This document shows positions 52,683 through 61,797 of a DNA stretch of 64,000 nt, in pieces. The translations under genes and the position numbers were made by a program. Each line of letters opens with the position of its first letter. Position 1 is the first letter of the stretch. This stretch comes from an uncultured Bacilli bacterium (lineage in GTDB: Bacteria; Bacillota_I; Bacilli_A; RF39; UBA660). Location of the stretch: contig CATLBU010000001.1 of the NCBI GenBank assembly GCA_949879835.1, positions 40,740 to 104,739 of the forward strand, read 5' to 3'. The notes under the pieces were generated by a model. It ran no database searches, was not told the origin of the DNA, and saw nothing but the letters and a program-made list of their open reading frames with translations.

Positions 52683-53921
52683 ATGGAAAAAATAGTGATA
52701 ATTGGTGGAGGAGCTTCTGGTTTGATAGCTAGTATTTACGCTAAAACCAAAACTAATCAAGTAATTATTTTAGAAAAAAATACAAATTGTGGAAAAAAAT
52801 TATTGATAACTGGAAATGGAAGATGTAATTATTGGAATGAAGATCAAAGCTTAGAACACTATCATTCAAATCATCCTGAATTATTATCAGATATTATAAC
52901 ATCTAAAAATCAAGGGGATATTCTTAATTTTTTTAGACAAATAGGGATTACCCCAAAGATTAAGAATGGCTATTATTATCCCTTCTCTAATCAAGCCGTT
53001 AGCATTCAATATGCATTAGTTTTAGAAGCAAAAATAAAAGGTGTAGAGATACATACCGATATTCTAGTAGAGGATATCATGACAAAAGAAGATCAATTTA
53101 TAATTACAACCAATAGAGAAAATATAATAGCTGATAAAATTGTTTTAGCAACAGGTTCTAAAGCTTGTCCTAAAACGGGATCAGATGGAAAAGGCTACCT
53201 ACTAGCAGAAAGGCTAGGACATTCTATTATTTCAGTAGAACCTGCCTTAGTTTCATTAATGGGAGAATATTCCTATCTAAAAAAATGGAATGGAATTCGA
53301 ACAGATGTCATAGTAACGCTTTATGAGAATGGAAACATAATAAAAACCGAAGAAGGGGAAATCCAGTTAACAGATTATGGAATAAGTGGTATTTGTACTT
53401 TTAATTTAAGTAGATATGCCGCAATCGGTTTAAAACAACAAAAAAAAGAATATATCACAATTAATTTTCTTCCTTTCTTAAATTCTAAAAAAGAATGCAT
53501 AGATTGGCTAGAAAAACAAAATAAACAAGTAAAAAATAGAACAATAGGGGAATTACTAGAGGCAACTTTGAATTATAAATTAGTAGACGTTTTATTAAAA
53601 ATAGCACAAATTCCTTATACCCAAATATGGACAAATTGTACCAAAAAAGAACAAATGAAATTAATAGATTTACTATATTCTTTCCATTTCGATATTCAAA
53701 AGACAAATACATTTGAAAAAGCTCAAGTTTGTTCTGGAGGAATTCCATTAATAGAAATCAATCCTAATACTATGGAATCTAATATCGTTAAGAATTTGTA
53801 TTTTACTGGTGAAATATTAGATGTCGATGGGGACTGTGGAGGCTATAATTTAAGTTTTGCCTGGATTACGGGTATGCTTGCAGGAAAAGATATAAGGAGT
53901 AAAACAAATGATTCGAATTAG
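52683..53921 (+). CDS. HI0933/BaiN-like FAD-dependent oxidoreductase
   Basis: The 412-residue flavoprotein has the FAD-binding GGGASGLIASIYA start and the family signature GKKLLITGNGRCNYWN. The second half has CSGGIPLIEINPNTMES and the FAD-closing GEILDVDGDCGGYNLSFAWITG. Relatives include BaiN (bile acid transformation) and proteins of unknown substrate. A promoter with AAACTATGGTATAAT lies at 52651-52665. It overlaps the next flavoprotein gene by 14 bases. Confidence 0.88.
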   Translation: MEKIVIIGGGASGLIASIYAKTKTNQVIILEKNTNCGKKLLITGNGRCNYWNEDQSLEHYHSNHPELLSDIITSKNQGDILNFFRQIGITPKIKNGYYYPFSNQAVSIQYALVLEAKIKGVEIHTDILVEDIMTKEDQFIITTNRENIIADKIVLATGSKACPKTGSDGKGYLLAERLGHSIISVEPALVSLMGEYSYLKKWNGIRTDVIVTLYENGNIIKTEEGEIQLTDYGISGICTFNLSRYAAIGLKQQKKEYITINFLPFLNSKKECIDWLEKQNKQVKNRTIGELLEATLNYKLVDVLLKIAQIPYTQIWTNCTKKEQMKLIDLLYSFHFDIQKTNTFEKAQVCSGGIPLIEINPNTMESNIVKNLYFTGEILDVDGDCGGYNLSFAWITGMLAGKDIRSKTNDSN

Positions 53922-55509
53922 ACAAATAAAGGTACCAATTGAAAATAACAATATAGAAGAAATTAAAGCAAAGGTTGCTTCTAAAATTAAAATAAAACAA
54001 GAAGAAATACAAGATTTAAAAATTATAAAAAAATCAATTGATGCTCGACGTAAAAATCAAATTTTATATATATATGAAGTGGATATTCAGGTAAGCAAGG
54101 AAAATGAAATATTAAAAAATAATCGTTCAAAAGATATTTTAATGACACCAATAGAACAATATATTTTTCCTAAAAAAGGCACCATAAAATTAAATAAAAG
54201 ACCAATTATAGTTGGAAGTGGGCCAGCTGGATTATTTTCGGCGTATTTACTTGCTCAAGAAGGATATCAACCTCTTGTGATAGAAAGAGGAGATAGAATA
54301 GAGGAAAGAACAAAGAAAGTAGAGGACTTTTGGAATAATGGAAATTTAGATATTCATTCTAATGTTCAGTTTGGAGAAGGTGGGGCAGGAACTTTTTCCG
54401 ATGGAAAACTAAATACCCTTGTTAAAGACAAAAATTATCGAATGAAAAAGGTATTCGAAATTTTTGTAGAAAATGGAGCACCAAAAGAAATAATGTATGA
54501 ACATAAACCACATATTGGAACAGATATTCTAAGGAAAGTTGTTATCAATATGAGAAAAAAGATCATTAAATTTGGTGGAAGTTTTTACTATCGCACCTGC
54601 TTAACAAATATTTTTTATGAAAATAAAATTTTAAAAGCAATTGAAGTCAATCATCAAGAAATTATAAATTGTGATGTTTTAATCCTTGCAATTGGGCATA
54701 GTGCAAGAGATACTTTCGAAATGTTGTATAATAAAAAAATAGAAATGATATCAAAACCATTTGCGATAGGTATTCGTATTCAACACCCACAAGAAATGAT
54801 TAATGAAGCACAATATGGAGAAAAGAGTAAATACTTACCGCCTGCTAGTTATAAATTAACTTATAAGGCATCAAATGGTAGAGGAGTGTATTCATTTTGT
54901 ATGTGTCCAGGCGGATATGTTGTGAATGCTTCCTCAGAAGAAGGACTACTTGCAATTAATGGAATGAGCAATCATAAAAGAGATAGTAATAATGCGAATA
55001 GTGCAATTGTAGTTACTGTATCTAATAACGACTTTGGAAATCATCCCTTAGATGGAATGAAATATCAAAGAACATTAGAAATAAAAGCCCATCAATTAGG
55101 AAATAGTAATATTCCTATTCAATTATTAGAAGACTTTAATCAAAATAAAATATCCACTGGATTTCAAAAAATTCAGCCAATTATGAAAGGAAACTATACA
55201 TTTTCCAATTTAAATAATCTTTTTTCAAAAGAAATTTGTGATTCTTTAAAAGAAGCAATAGAATATTTTGGGACTAAAATAAAAGGGTATAATAGAGAAG
55301 ATGCCATTTTAGCAGCAATTGAATCTAGAACCTCATCTCCTATTCGAATCGTTCGAAATGAAAACTATGAATCTAATATTTTAGGAATATACCCTTGTGG
55401 AGAAGGAGCTGGATATGCAGGAGGAATTACAACATCAGCAATGGATGGAATGAAAATAGCGGAAACTATCATACAAAAATATATTGACAATTTTTCTAAT
55501 AAAAAGTAA
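53908..55509 (+). CDS. FAD-dependent dehydrogenase (COG2509 type)
   Basis: The 533-residue protein has an N-terminal domain of about 95 residues (KVPIENNNIEEIKAKVASKI) and the FAD motif VGSGPAGLFSAYLLAQEGY. The family segments NVQFGEGGAGTFSDGKLNT, SFCMCPGGYVVNASSEEG and the closing YPCGEGAGYAGGITTSAMDG follow. This large family is widespread in gut Bacillota, with unknown substrate. It is translationally coupled to the preceding flavoprotein, so the two may act in one redox pathway. Confidence 0.87.
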   Translation: MIRIRQIKVPIENNNIEEIKAKVASKIKIKQEEIQDLKIIKKSIDARRKNQILYIYEVDIQVSKENEILKNNRSKDILMTPIEQYIFPKKGTIKLNKRPIIVGSGPAGLFSAYLLAQEGYQPLVIERGDRIEERTKKVEDFWNNGNLDIHSNVQFGEGGAGTFSDGKLNTLVKDKNYRMKKVFEIFVENGAPKEIMYEHKPHIGTDILRKVVINMRKKIIKFGGSFYYRTCLTNIFYENKILKAIEVNHQEIINCDVLILAIGHSARDTFEMLYNKKIEMISKPFAIGIRIQHPQEMINEAQYGEKSKYLPPASYKLTYKASNGRGVYSFCMCPGGYVVNASSEEGLLAINGMSNHKRDSNNANSAIVVTVSNNDFGNHPLDGMKYQRTLEIKAHQLGNSNIPIQLLEDFNQNKISTGFQKIQPIMKGNYTFSNLNNLFSKEICDSLKEAIEYFGTKIKGYNREDAILAAIESRTSSPIRIVRNENYESNILGIYPCGEGAGYAGGITTSAMDGMKIAETIIQKYIDNFSNKK

Positions 55510-55526
55510 AATGAAACTATAAAACA

Positions 55527-55715
55527 AAGATGAAAGACTAGTAATAAGAATATTTTTTAAAGAGAATTAGTGGTCGGTGCAAACTAATAGAAATATCTTA
55601 TGAATCTCCTTTCTAGTGAAACTAATCATTTCCGGATCAAACCGTTATCAAATTAAGTAAAAGAAAGGATGGTACCGTGCAAAAGCACTCCTTGTAGTAC
55701 CATCTTTTATTTTAT
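55527..55715 (+). promoter_or_regulatory. T-box leader (serine) controlling DUF1653 gene and serS
   Basis: The T-box core reads AAAGGATGGTACCGTG (55664-55679; consensus AAGGTGGTACCGCG). The stem I region has AGAGA-type bases (55559-55564), and the specifier stretch TGAATCTCCTTTC (55601-55613) contains UCU/UCC serine codons. The alternative terminator pairs GATGGTAC (55668-55675) with GTACCATC (55696-55703) before TTTTATTTT. Uncharged serine tRNA would stabilise the antiterminator and turn on the downstream genes. Confidence 0.88.
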
Positions 55716-55732
55716 AGAAAAGAGGAAAATAT

Positions 55733-55978
55733 ATGCGTAATGAGAAGATAGAAGCTGGAAGTATGTGGCAACATTTTAAAGGAGATCAAATGAAAGTGAT
55801 TTTACTTGCCACAAATTCAGAAAATTTAGAAGAGATGGTTATTTATGAACATCGAGGTAAAAATTGGGCAAGACCAATATCTATTTTTTTGTCGAAAGAA
55901 GATATTTCTAAAAGAGAGGATAATCAAACTGGTCAAACATATCGTTTCGAAAAAGTAGAGGAGGGAAAAATATGTTAG
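55733..55978 (+). CDS. DUF1653 domain protein
   Basis: The 81-residue protein matches DUF1653: GSMWQHFKGDQMKVILLATNSENLEEMVIYEHRG, then a WARPISIFLSKED block. The function of this small, probably beta-barrel domain is unknown. It lies between the serine T-box and serS and overlaps the serS start by 7 bases, so it is controlled by serine tRNA charging. AAGAGGAAAA precedes the ATG. Confidence 0.8.
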   Translation: MRNEKIEAGSMWQHFKGDQMKVILLATNSENLEEMVIYEHRGKNWARPISIFLSKEDISKREDNQTGQTYRFEKVEEGKIC

Positions 55979-57255
55979 ATATTAAATTTGTAAGAGAGAA
56001 TCCTGAAAAGGTAAAGGAAAACATTCAAAAAAAGTTTCAAGATGAGAAACTTCCTTTAGTAGATGAAGTAATCAAATTGGATCAAAAGATAAGAGAGAAA
56101 AAATTAAAAGGTGACTCCTTAAGACAAACAAGAAATAAAACGAGTGATGAAATTGGAATGTTGTTTCGTGATAAAAAAATAGAGGAAGCAAATAAAAAGA
56201 AACAAGAAGTAGTTGAAATTAATCAAGAATTAACAGATATTGAAAAAGAAGAAAATGAATTATCAGAACAATTAAAAGAAAAGATGATGGTAATTCCTAA
56301 TATTATAGATGATAGTGTCCCAATTGGGAAAGACGATACTGAGAATGTAGAAATTGAAAAATTTGGAGAACCATTTGTTCCAGATTATGAAATTCCCTTT
56401 CATGCAGATATTTGTGAATCATTAAGTGGTTTAGATAAAGAATCAGCTGGAAGAACAAGTGGGAATGGTTTTTACTATTTAACAGGAGATATTGCAAGAC
56501 TTCATGAAGCAACAATTGCCTATGCAAGAGATTTTATGATTAATAAGGGATTTACTTATTGTATTCCTCCATTCATGATTCGTAGTGATGTTGTTACTGG
56601 TGTTATGTCTTTTGCAGAAATGGATGCAATGATGTATAAAATAGAAGGAGAAGATTTGTATTTAATTGGAACAAGTGAACATAGTATGATTGGTAAATTT
56701 AAAGGACAAATCATCGATGAAAAAAAATTACCAATCACACTAACTTCTTATTCACCATGTTTTCGAAAAGAAGTAGGAGCGCATGGTCTAGAAGAAAGGG
56801 GATTATACAGAGTTCATCAATTTGAAAAGCAAGAAATGGTTGTTCTTTGTAAACCAGAACAAGCAATGGATTGGTATAATAAAATGTGGCAATTCACAGT
56901 AGAATTTTTTAGAAGTCTAGATGTCCCAGTTAGAACTTTAGAATGTTGTAGTGGGGATCTAGCAGATTTAAAGGTTAAATCGTGTGATGTAGAAGCATGG
57001 AGTCCGAGACAACAAAAATATTATGAAGTTGGCTCTTGTTCTACTTTAGGAGATGCTCAAGCAAGAAGATTAGGAATTCGCATGAAAACAGAAAATGGGA
57101 ATCAATACTTAGCAACTTTGAATAACACAGTAATTGCGAGTCCACGCTCCATGATCGCTATTTTAGAATGCGGTTATCAAAGGGATGGAAGCATAAAAAT
57201 TCCAAAAGTCTTACAACCTTATATGGGAGGATTAGAAGTCATAAAAGCAAAATAA
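55972..57255 (+). CDS. serS: seryl-tRNA synthetase
   Basis: SerRS charges tRNA-Ser. The 427-residue class II enzyme has the N-terminal antiparallel coiled coil (about 30-100) that grips the tRNA long variable arm. Motif 2 (YSPCFRKEVGAHGLEERGLYRVHQF) and motif 3 (NNTVIASPRSMIAILE) are present, with active-site LIGTSEHSMIG in place of the common TAE. GAGGGAAAA precedes the ATG. The upstream T-box predicts induction on serine limitation. Confidence 0.96.
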   Translation: MLDIKFVRENPEKVKENIQKKFQDEKLPLVDEVIKLDQKIREKKLKGDSLRQTRNKTSDEIGMLFRDKKIEEANKKKQEVVEINQELTDIEKEENELSEQLKEKMMVIPNIIDDSVPIGKDDTENVEIEKFGEPFVPDYEIPFHADICESLSGLDKESAGRTSGNGFYYLTGDIARLHEATIAYARDFMINKGFTYCIPPFMIRSDVVTGVMSFAEMDAMMYKIEGEDLYLIGTSEHSMIGKFKGQIIDEKKLPITLTSYSPCFRKEVGAHGLEERGLYRVHQFEKQEMVVLCKPEQAMDWYNKMWQFTVEFFRSLDVPVRTLECCSGDLADLKVKSCDVEAWSPRQQKYYEVGSCSTLGDAQARRLGIRMKTENGNQYLATLNNTVIASPRSMIAILECGYQRDGSIKIPKVLQPYMGGLEVIKAK

Positions 57256-57272
57256 TAAAAAATGATACCTAT

Positions 57273-57297
57273 AAAAAGCAAATTAAATTTGCTTTTT
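57273..57297 (+). terminator. terminator of serS
   Basis: AAAAAGCAAA (57273-57282) and TTTGCTTTTT (57288-57297) form a 10-bp stem with a 5-base loop. Confidence 0.75.
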
Positions 57298-57446
57298 ATA
57301 TATAATGATAAAAGGTGAATATGCTAATAATTATTAAATACAATCAGAAAAATTTGTCCAGTTGTAGAATACATCATTTTCTCATTTTATGTCGTGTAAA
57401 TCAGAAGAACTTTTTTATAAAATGTCAATGAAAGGAGATATTACAC

Positions 57447-58121
57447 ATGGATCAAAAAAAGATAGGTCTATTTTTAAAGGAACTACGTAAAGAAAAAAAT
57501 ATAACGCAGGAAGTTTTAGCTGAAAAGCTGAATGTTTCTAATAGAACAGTTTCTAGATGGGAAACAGGCAACAATATGCCAGATATTAGCTTGCTAATTG
57601 AACTATCTGAGTTGTATCACATTAGCATTCCTGAGATTGTTGATGGAGAAAGGAAAAGAGAGAAAATGAATCAAGAAACAAGAAACACTGCAGTAAAAAT
57701 GGCTGAATATAGTAAAAATGAGGTAAAGATGGAGAAAAAGAAAGTAATCAGTTCCCTTTTGATGACTTTTGGTGTATTTATAATGATTTCAGCATTTGCG
57801 ATATTTCCAAATGATAGTAGTTGGGGAAGCATTTATTCAATTATTGGTGGAATTATTTTTATAATGGGATTTTATTTTAAAATCAAATTTATTATATTCA
57901 GAAAATATTGTCGTATTTTGAGTATTGCTGCATCTATATTCATACTATTTGGAATCTTTATGGTTTTAGATTACATATCAGTGTCACAATATCACCAAGT
58001 ACCTAGATTTAGTTATGAAAAAATATATAGCGAAGATCAAGTTGTACATAAGACTTTGTTTTATACAGTTATTCAAAAAAATTTAGGAACTGCAAATGAA
58101 CATATAGAGATTGTAAAATAG
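57447..58121 (+). CDS. membrane-anchored XRE-family regulator (first)
   Basis: Residues 5-60 are a Cro/CI helix-turn-helix (GLFLKELRKEKNITQEVLAEKLNVSNRTVSRWETGNNMPD). A linker and four hydrophobic segments follow (about 100-185), then a short outer domain. HTH plus membrane spans is typical of regulators sensing envelope stress. AAAGGAG precedes the ATG. It starts an accessory block with a second such regulator 1.5 kb later. Targets are unknown. Confidence 0.8.
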   Translation: MDQKKIGLFLKELRKEKNITQEVLAEKLNVSNRTVSRWETGNNMPDISLLIELSELYHISIPEIVDGERKREKMNQETRNTAVKMAEYSKNEVKMEKKKVISSLLMTFGVFIMISAFAIFPNDSSWGSIYSIIGGIIFIMGFYFKIKFIIFRKYCRILSIAASIFILFGIFMVLDYISVSQYHQVPRFSYEKIYSEDQVVHKTLFYTVIQKNLGTANEHIEIVK

Positions 58122-58154
58122 ATTTCTAATGGCTTTTACATTGAGGTGGAATGG

Positions 58155-58709
58155 ATGAATTTAGAAGATATGAGTTTAGAAAAATTATGGGAGCTATTTC
58201 CAATAACATTTATTGATTATAATGAGAAATTTAAAGATATTTATTTAGAGGAAGAAAAGATTTTAAAATTACTTTTGGATAACTATATACTTAGAATCAG
58301 TCATATTGGAAGTACATCAATCAAAAATATAAAAACAAAACCGATTATTGATATTTTAATAGAGATAGATTTGAATAATAAGGATATTGTAAAAGATAAA
58401 TTGCTTAACAAAAATTATATTTTAATGAGTGAAAATATAAATGAAATATCATTTAATAAGGGGTATACAATAAAGGGATACGCTGATAAAGTATTTCATA
58501 TTCATATAAAGAAATATGGTGATTGTAATGAATTATATTTTAGAGATTACCTTAATGAAAATCAATTAAAAGCGAAAGAGTATGAAAAATTAAAATTACA
58601 ATTATTTAATAAATATAAACCAAATAGAGATTTATATACAGATGGTAAAAAAGCATTTGTTAATGAAATTGTCAATTTAGCAAGAGAAAAGTATAAAGAT
58701 AGATATTAA
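58155..58709 (+). CDS. GrpB/UPF0157 family nucleotidyltransferase-fold protein
   Basis: The 184-residue protein shows the family signature: RISHIGSTSIKNIKTKPIIDILIEI (nucleotidyltransferase-like, with the D-I-L acidic strand), FHIHIKKYGD and LYFRDYLNENQLKAKEYEKLK. Functions reported for the family are uncertain. ATG 58155 follows GAGGTGG at good spacing; GTG 58146 lies inside that site. Confidence 0.8.
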   Translation: MNLEDMSLEKLWELFPITFIDYNEKFKDIYLEEEKILKLLLDNYILRISHIGSTSIKNIKTKPIIDILIEIDLNNKDIVKDKLLNKNYILMSENINEISFNKGYTIKGYADKVFHIHIKKYGDCNELYFRDYLNENQLKAKEYEKLKLQLFNKYKPNRDLYTDGKKAFVNEIVNLAREKYKDRY

Positions 58710-58928
58710 TAAATTATAATTTATCTTACTCTTAGTCTTTGTCCCGTAATTTATAAAATAAAAAAATATGATTCAAGAACAATTAACATAAAAACAAAAG
58801 TGATGATGAAATCGCAATGTATAAGGAATCGTGTAATTTTTTACTTGCAAAAACCAAATGCACTTAAAAGTTGGTATTTTTTAACTATATTTTGTTATAT
58901 ACTTAACATTAGAAAGGAGAAATGTCTA

Positions 58929-59786
58929 ATGAAATTTGGAGACAATCTAAAACAAATAAGAAAGAATAAAAAAATATCACAGGAAGAACTTGCTGAGAAG
59001 CTTGGTGTGTCAAGGCAGTCAATATCAAAGTGGGAAACTGGAGAAAACTTTCCAAGCATGCAAAATATCATGTGTTTATGTGATATCTTCAAATGTAAAA
59101 TAAATGATTTGGTTCATGAGGATTTTGTTGATATAAATTCATTAGATAAAGAAATTAAAATGAGTGTTGTTAAGTTTAAAAAAGAAAAACAAAAAAAGAT
59201 GAAATTGATAAGTAAGATGATTTATGTCTTATCAAAGGTTGCCAGAATTGCAACTGAAACTGGAATCGCTTTATTATTGATATTTATGATTCTAGTTCCA
59301 TTTATTTCAAAAAATGTTCATATGGATGGATATGATTTGAAAACAGATGATATAATGATTGGTAAAATACTCGAATCTGAGGTTTCAGTAGTGAAAGAAT
59401 ATCTAAATAGTCATACCAATTTTGAAATAATTATTCATACAGAAATAGTAATTGTTGGGTTCATTATTTCCTTGTTGATATTTAGAATGATTACAAATTA
59501 TTTATATAAATTATTTAAAAACATTCATGAATGTAATACACCATTTACCCCTGATAACATTTTATACATCAAAAAGATATCTTTATATGTCATTCTTTAT
59601 ATCATTATTCCCTATATTTTAGGAATGATTGCTCAGATGATTATAGGAGTCAATTTAAATTTAGAACTGGAACTTATAGATATCGTTTTGGGATTGATTA
59701 TTTTTAGTATTTCTTATATTTTTGAATATGGATATCAAATACAGTTAGATTCGAAAGGGAAAATGTATAGTGATGATAATGAATAA
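58929..59786 (+). CDS. membrane-anchored XRE-family regulator (second, DUF2975-like)
   Basis: Residues 1-66 are a helix-turn-helix (MKFGDNLKQIRKNKKISQEELAEKLGVSRQSISKWETGENFPS). About four membrane spans follow (90-120, 175-195, 225-250, 255-275) with an outer loop containing YDLKTDDIMIGKILESEVSV; the membrane part resembles DUF2975. ATG 58929 follows AAAGGAG; the longer frame from 58800 has no support. It overlaps the next small gene by 8 bases. Confidence 0.78.
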   Translation: MKFGDNLKQIRKNKKISQEELAEKLGVSRQSISKWETGENFPSMQNIMCLCDIFKCKINDLVHEDFVDINSLDKEIKMSVVKFKKEKQKKMKLISKMIYVLSKVARIATETGIALLLIFMILVPFISKNVHMDGYDLKTDDIMIGKILESEVSVVKEYLNSHTNFEIIIHTEIVIVGFIISLLIFRMITNYLYKLFKNIHECNTPFTPDNILYIKKISLYVILYIIIPYILGMIAQMIIGVNLNLELELIDIVLGLIIFSISYIFEYGYQIQLDSKGKMYSDDNE

Positions 59787-60033
59787 AAAAGGATTTACGA
59801 AAGAACTTCAAAGAGAATTAAATTATGATCAAGAAAAATGTAGTATTATAAATGATATTATTGAAAGCACATCTTTAATTGGGAAAAAAAGCAAAGATAA
59901 AATGATAAGTGATTTAATTATTAAACTAAATATTACAAATACTGAAGCGAATAGGATTTACAAAGTATCCATGAATATAATTAAAGAAGAAATAAGAAAT
60001 AAAATTAAACATCCTTTTAGAAGTAACGATTAG
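59779..60033 (+). CDS. small soluble helical protein coupled to the XRE regulator
   Basis: The 84-residue product (MNKKGFTKELQRELNYDQEK...) is helical and charged with no membrane span. It overlaps the XRE gene end, so translation is coupled; GTG 59770 and ATG 59773 are alternative starts. Small genes of this type often follow XRE-DUF2975 genes, but no function is known to me. Confidence 0.6.
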   Translation: MNKKGFTKELQRELNYDQEKCSIINDIIESTSLIGKKSKDKMISDLIIKLNITNTEANRIYKVSMNIIKEEIRNKIKHPFRSND

Positions 60034-60112
60034 AACAAATTACGATTTACAACGAATTCTTCTAAATATAAGTAAAAGGGAACTAGAAAAAATTAAAAGA
60101 GCAGAAGAATAA
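60010..60112 (+). pseudogene. coding-like remnant in the 60.03-60.39 kb gap
   Basis: Between 60034 and 60386 I find no complete gene. A frame overlapping the end of the previous gene and closing at TAA 60110-60112 reads LQRILLNISKRELEKIKRAEE at its end, which looks like a decayed coding segment. The rest of the gap holds a terminator at 60111-60137 and the lipoprotein promoter at 60317-60325. Confidence 0.3.
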
Positions 60113-60137
60113 TGGCTAAATTTAGTCATTATTTTTT
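60111..60137 (+). terminator. terminator after the XRE2 unit
   Basis: AATG-G-CTA and TAG-T-CATT pair with one G-U around AATT and are followed by ATTTTTT. Confidence 0.6.
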
Positions 60138-60316
60138 GTTGCAATTACGTTATTATAATATCGCCAATGATATTTAAGTCAAATGCTGTTAGTCGTTGCT
60201 GAATTTCTTGCTTTACTTGTAAGTGTCATCTGTTTTAAAGTGAATAAAAAAAATATGAGTATATATAAATATTTCAAATTTGCATGCTTTAAGATCTTTA
60301 TGTTCAACATTGTACG

Positions 60317-60325
60317 TGGTATAAT
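60317..60325 (+). promoter_or_regulatory. extended -10 promoter of the lipoprotein gene
   Basis: TGGTATAAT matches TG-N-TATAAT; the -35 is poor. Confidence 0.5.
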
Positions 60326-60386
60326 ATTTTTATAAATTTAGTATTGGTAAAACTTAGATAGCCAATTTGAAAGTGAAATGTGAAAT

Positions 60387-61547
60387 ATGAAAAAGATATT
60401 CTTTTTATTAATATCGTTATTTGTAATAACTAGTTGCTCTAAAATTGTTGAATTTGAAACTATTCAAAAAAGTAATACTGGTTTCCATAAAATAAATGAG
60501 GCCGAAAAAATAGATGGTGGAGTTGTATACTATAATGGAGATAATATTCTTTTTAATAAAGATGGTTCTACAATAGAGCTAGCTAATAAAGTTCGTACTT
60601 TATGGCGAGAAGATGACGAAATTTACTATGATAGTAATAACGTATTATATTCTTATAATTTTAAAACAAAGGAAACTAAAAAAATGGTGGAAAGACCATA
60701 TAATATATTAGGAAAATATAATGGTAATATTATATCTTATTATGGTAGAAGTATATATTCTATAAATGGTACAAAGAAAATTAGGATATTTAAAGATGGT
60801 TATTATTTAAACAAGGCAATTCTTTACAAGAATAAAGTATATGGTGTTCCCGCTAGTAATGTTTATGAATATAATTTAGATACTTTAAAGGTAAAGAAAA
60901 TAACAAGAAATCCAGAAATGTCTTATTTTAGAATGTTAGATAAAAAGTTATATATAATAGCAAAGAAAAAAGATAATTATGTTTATTATAAATTGACAGA
61001 TAATGGATTGAAACAAGATTTTATCATTAAAAATGTCACTAATGTAACTGAAAAAATAGTGGGAAATGGTATGTTTATAGAAACGAATAAAGATTATAAT
61101 GAATATACAAAGGGAAATCAACTATTATATGTTTATAATCATAAAATAAAAAAAGTAGATAGCGATTATAGTTACTATATGCTAGGTATTATTAATAATA
61201 AATTTTGTTATTATAAAAATAAATATAATTATGGTACATATAATAAAAATTTACAGACATTTTATTTATATGACGGGAAAAAAAGTACAAAGGCTTTTGA
61301 TTTGAATGTAGAGAATTTTGAGACAATCATTGGTTATGAATATGATGGAGGTCTTTTAATAGAAGTGGCATATGAGTCATTAACCACACTTTATAAATAT
61401 GATGGTAAAAAAATCATAAAACTGAATACCCCAGATCATTTTTATAGAATTATTGATTTAGAAACTATAGACAATAAAGTATATATTAGATATAGTGATG
61501 GTGAAGAGTCAATGACTGCTTTAGGAACGATTATTGCTTTAAGTTGA
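60387..61547 (+). CDS. lipoprotein with beta-propeller-like repeats
   Basis: The 386-residue protein starts with a lipoprotein signal (KKIFFLLISLFVITSC, lipobox ITSC, lipid on Cys17). The mature part is Tyr- and Lys-rich and built from repeating beta units such as ILYSYNFKTKETKKMV, VYEYNLDTLKVKKI and LLYVYNHKIKKVDS, each a strand pair with a Y-x-Y-N core. This suggests a beta-propeller displayed on the outer face of the membrane. No catalytic residues or named family are evident. No clear ribosome site precedes the ATG. Confidence 0.7.
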   Translation: MKKIFFLLISLFVITSCSKIVEFETIQKSNTGFHKINEAEKIDGGVVYYNGDNILFNKDGSTIELANKVRTLWREDDEIYYDSNNVLYSYNFKTKETKKMVERPYNILGKYNGNIISYYGRSIYSINGTKKIRIFKDGYYLNKAILYKNKVYGVPASNVYEYNLDTLKVKKITRNPEMSYFRMLDKKLYIIAKKKDNYVYYKLTDNGLKQDFIIKNVTNVTEKIVGNGMFIETNKDYNEYTKGNQLLYVYNHKIKKVDSDYSYYMLGIINNKFCYYKNKYNYGTYNKNLQTFYLYDGKKSTKAFDLNVENFETIIGYEYDGGLLIEVAYESLTTLYKYDGKKIIKLNTPDHFYRIIDLETIDNKVYIRYSDGEESMTALGTIIALS

Positions 61548-61660
61548 GAAATAGTAATTTAGAAAAATTATAAAAAAATATCAATTTAAAAAATAAAGGA
61601 TTTTGTTGAAGAATGCTACTGAATATTTATTTGATATTTCAAGAGTAAGTGAAAGGAAAA

Positions 61661-61789
61661 ATGGAAATAATGAAGCAATATTTAGGGAAAACGTGGTTTA
61701 GTTACATTGCTGTAGAAGTACCAGGAGAAGAAACATCTAATGGATGGCATGAACCTATATCCGATAAAGAATATAAGAAAAATAATTGA
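61661..61789 (+). CDS. small ORF (42 residues) or gene remnant
   Basis: ATG 61661 follows GAAAGG and opens 42 codons (MEIMKQYLGKTWFSYIAVEV then PGEETSNGWHEPISDKEYKK). The composition is protein-like and Trp-rich, but the product is short and ends just before the convergent merR gene. It may be the tail of a decayed enzyme gene. No family recognised. Confidence 0.35.
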   Translation: MEIMKQYLGKTWFSYIAVEVPGEETSNGWHEPISDKEYKKNN

Positions 61790-61797
61790 CCAATAAG

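Noticed and set aside
55886..55896. TTTGTCGAA as a Spo0A box
   Set aside because: It lies inside the DUF1653 coding region, not near a promoter; the 7-mer is expected by chance.
58800..58928. 43-residue N-terminal extension of the second XRE regulator
   Set aside because: The HTH starts directly at ATG 58929, which has an AAAGGAG site; the extension is not protein-like and has no ribosome site.
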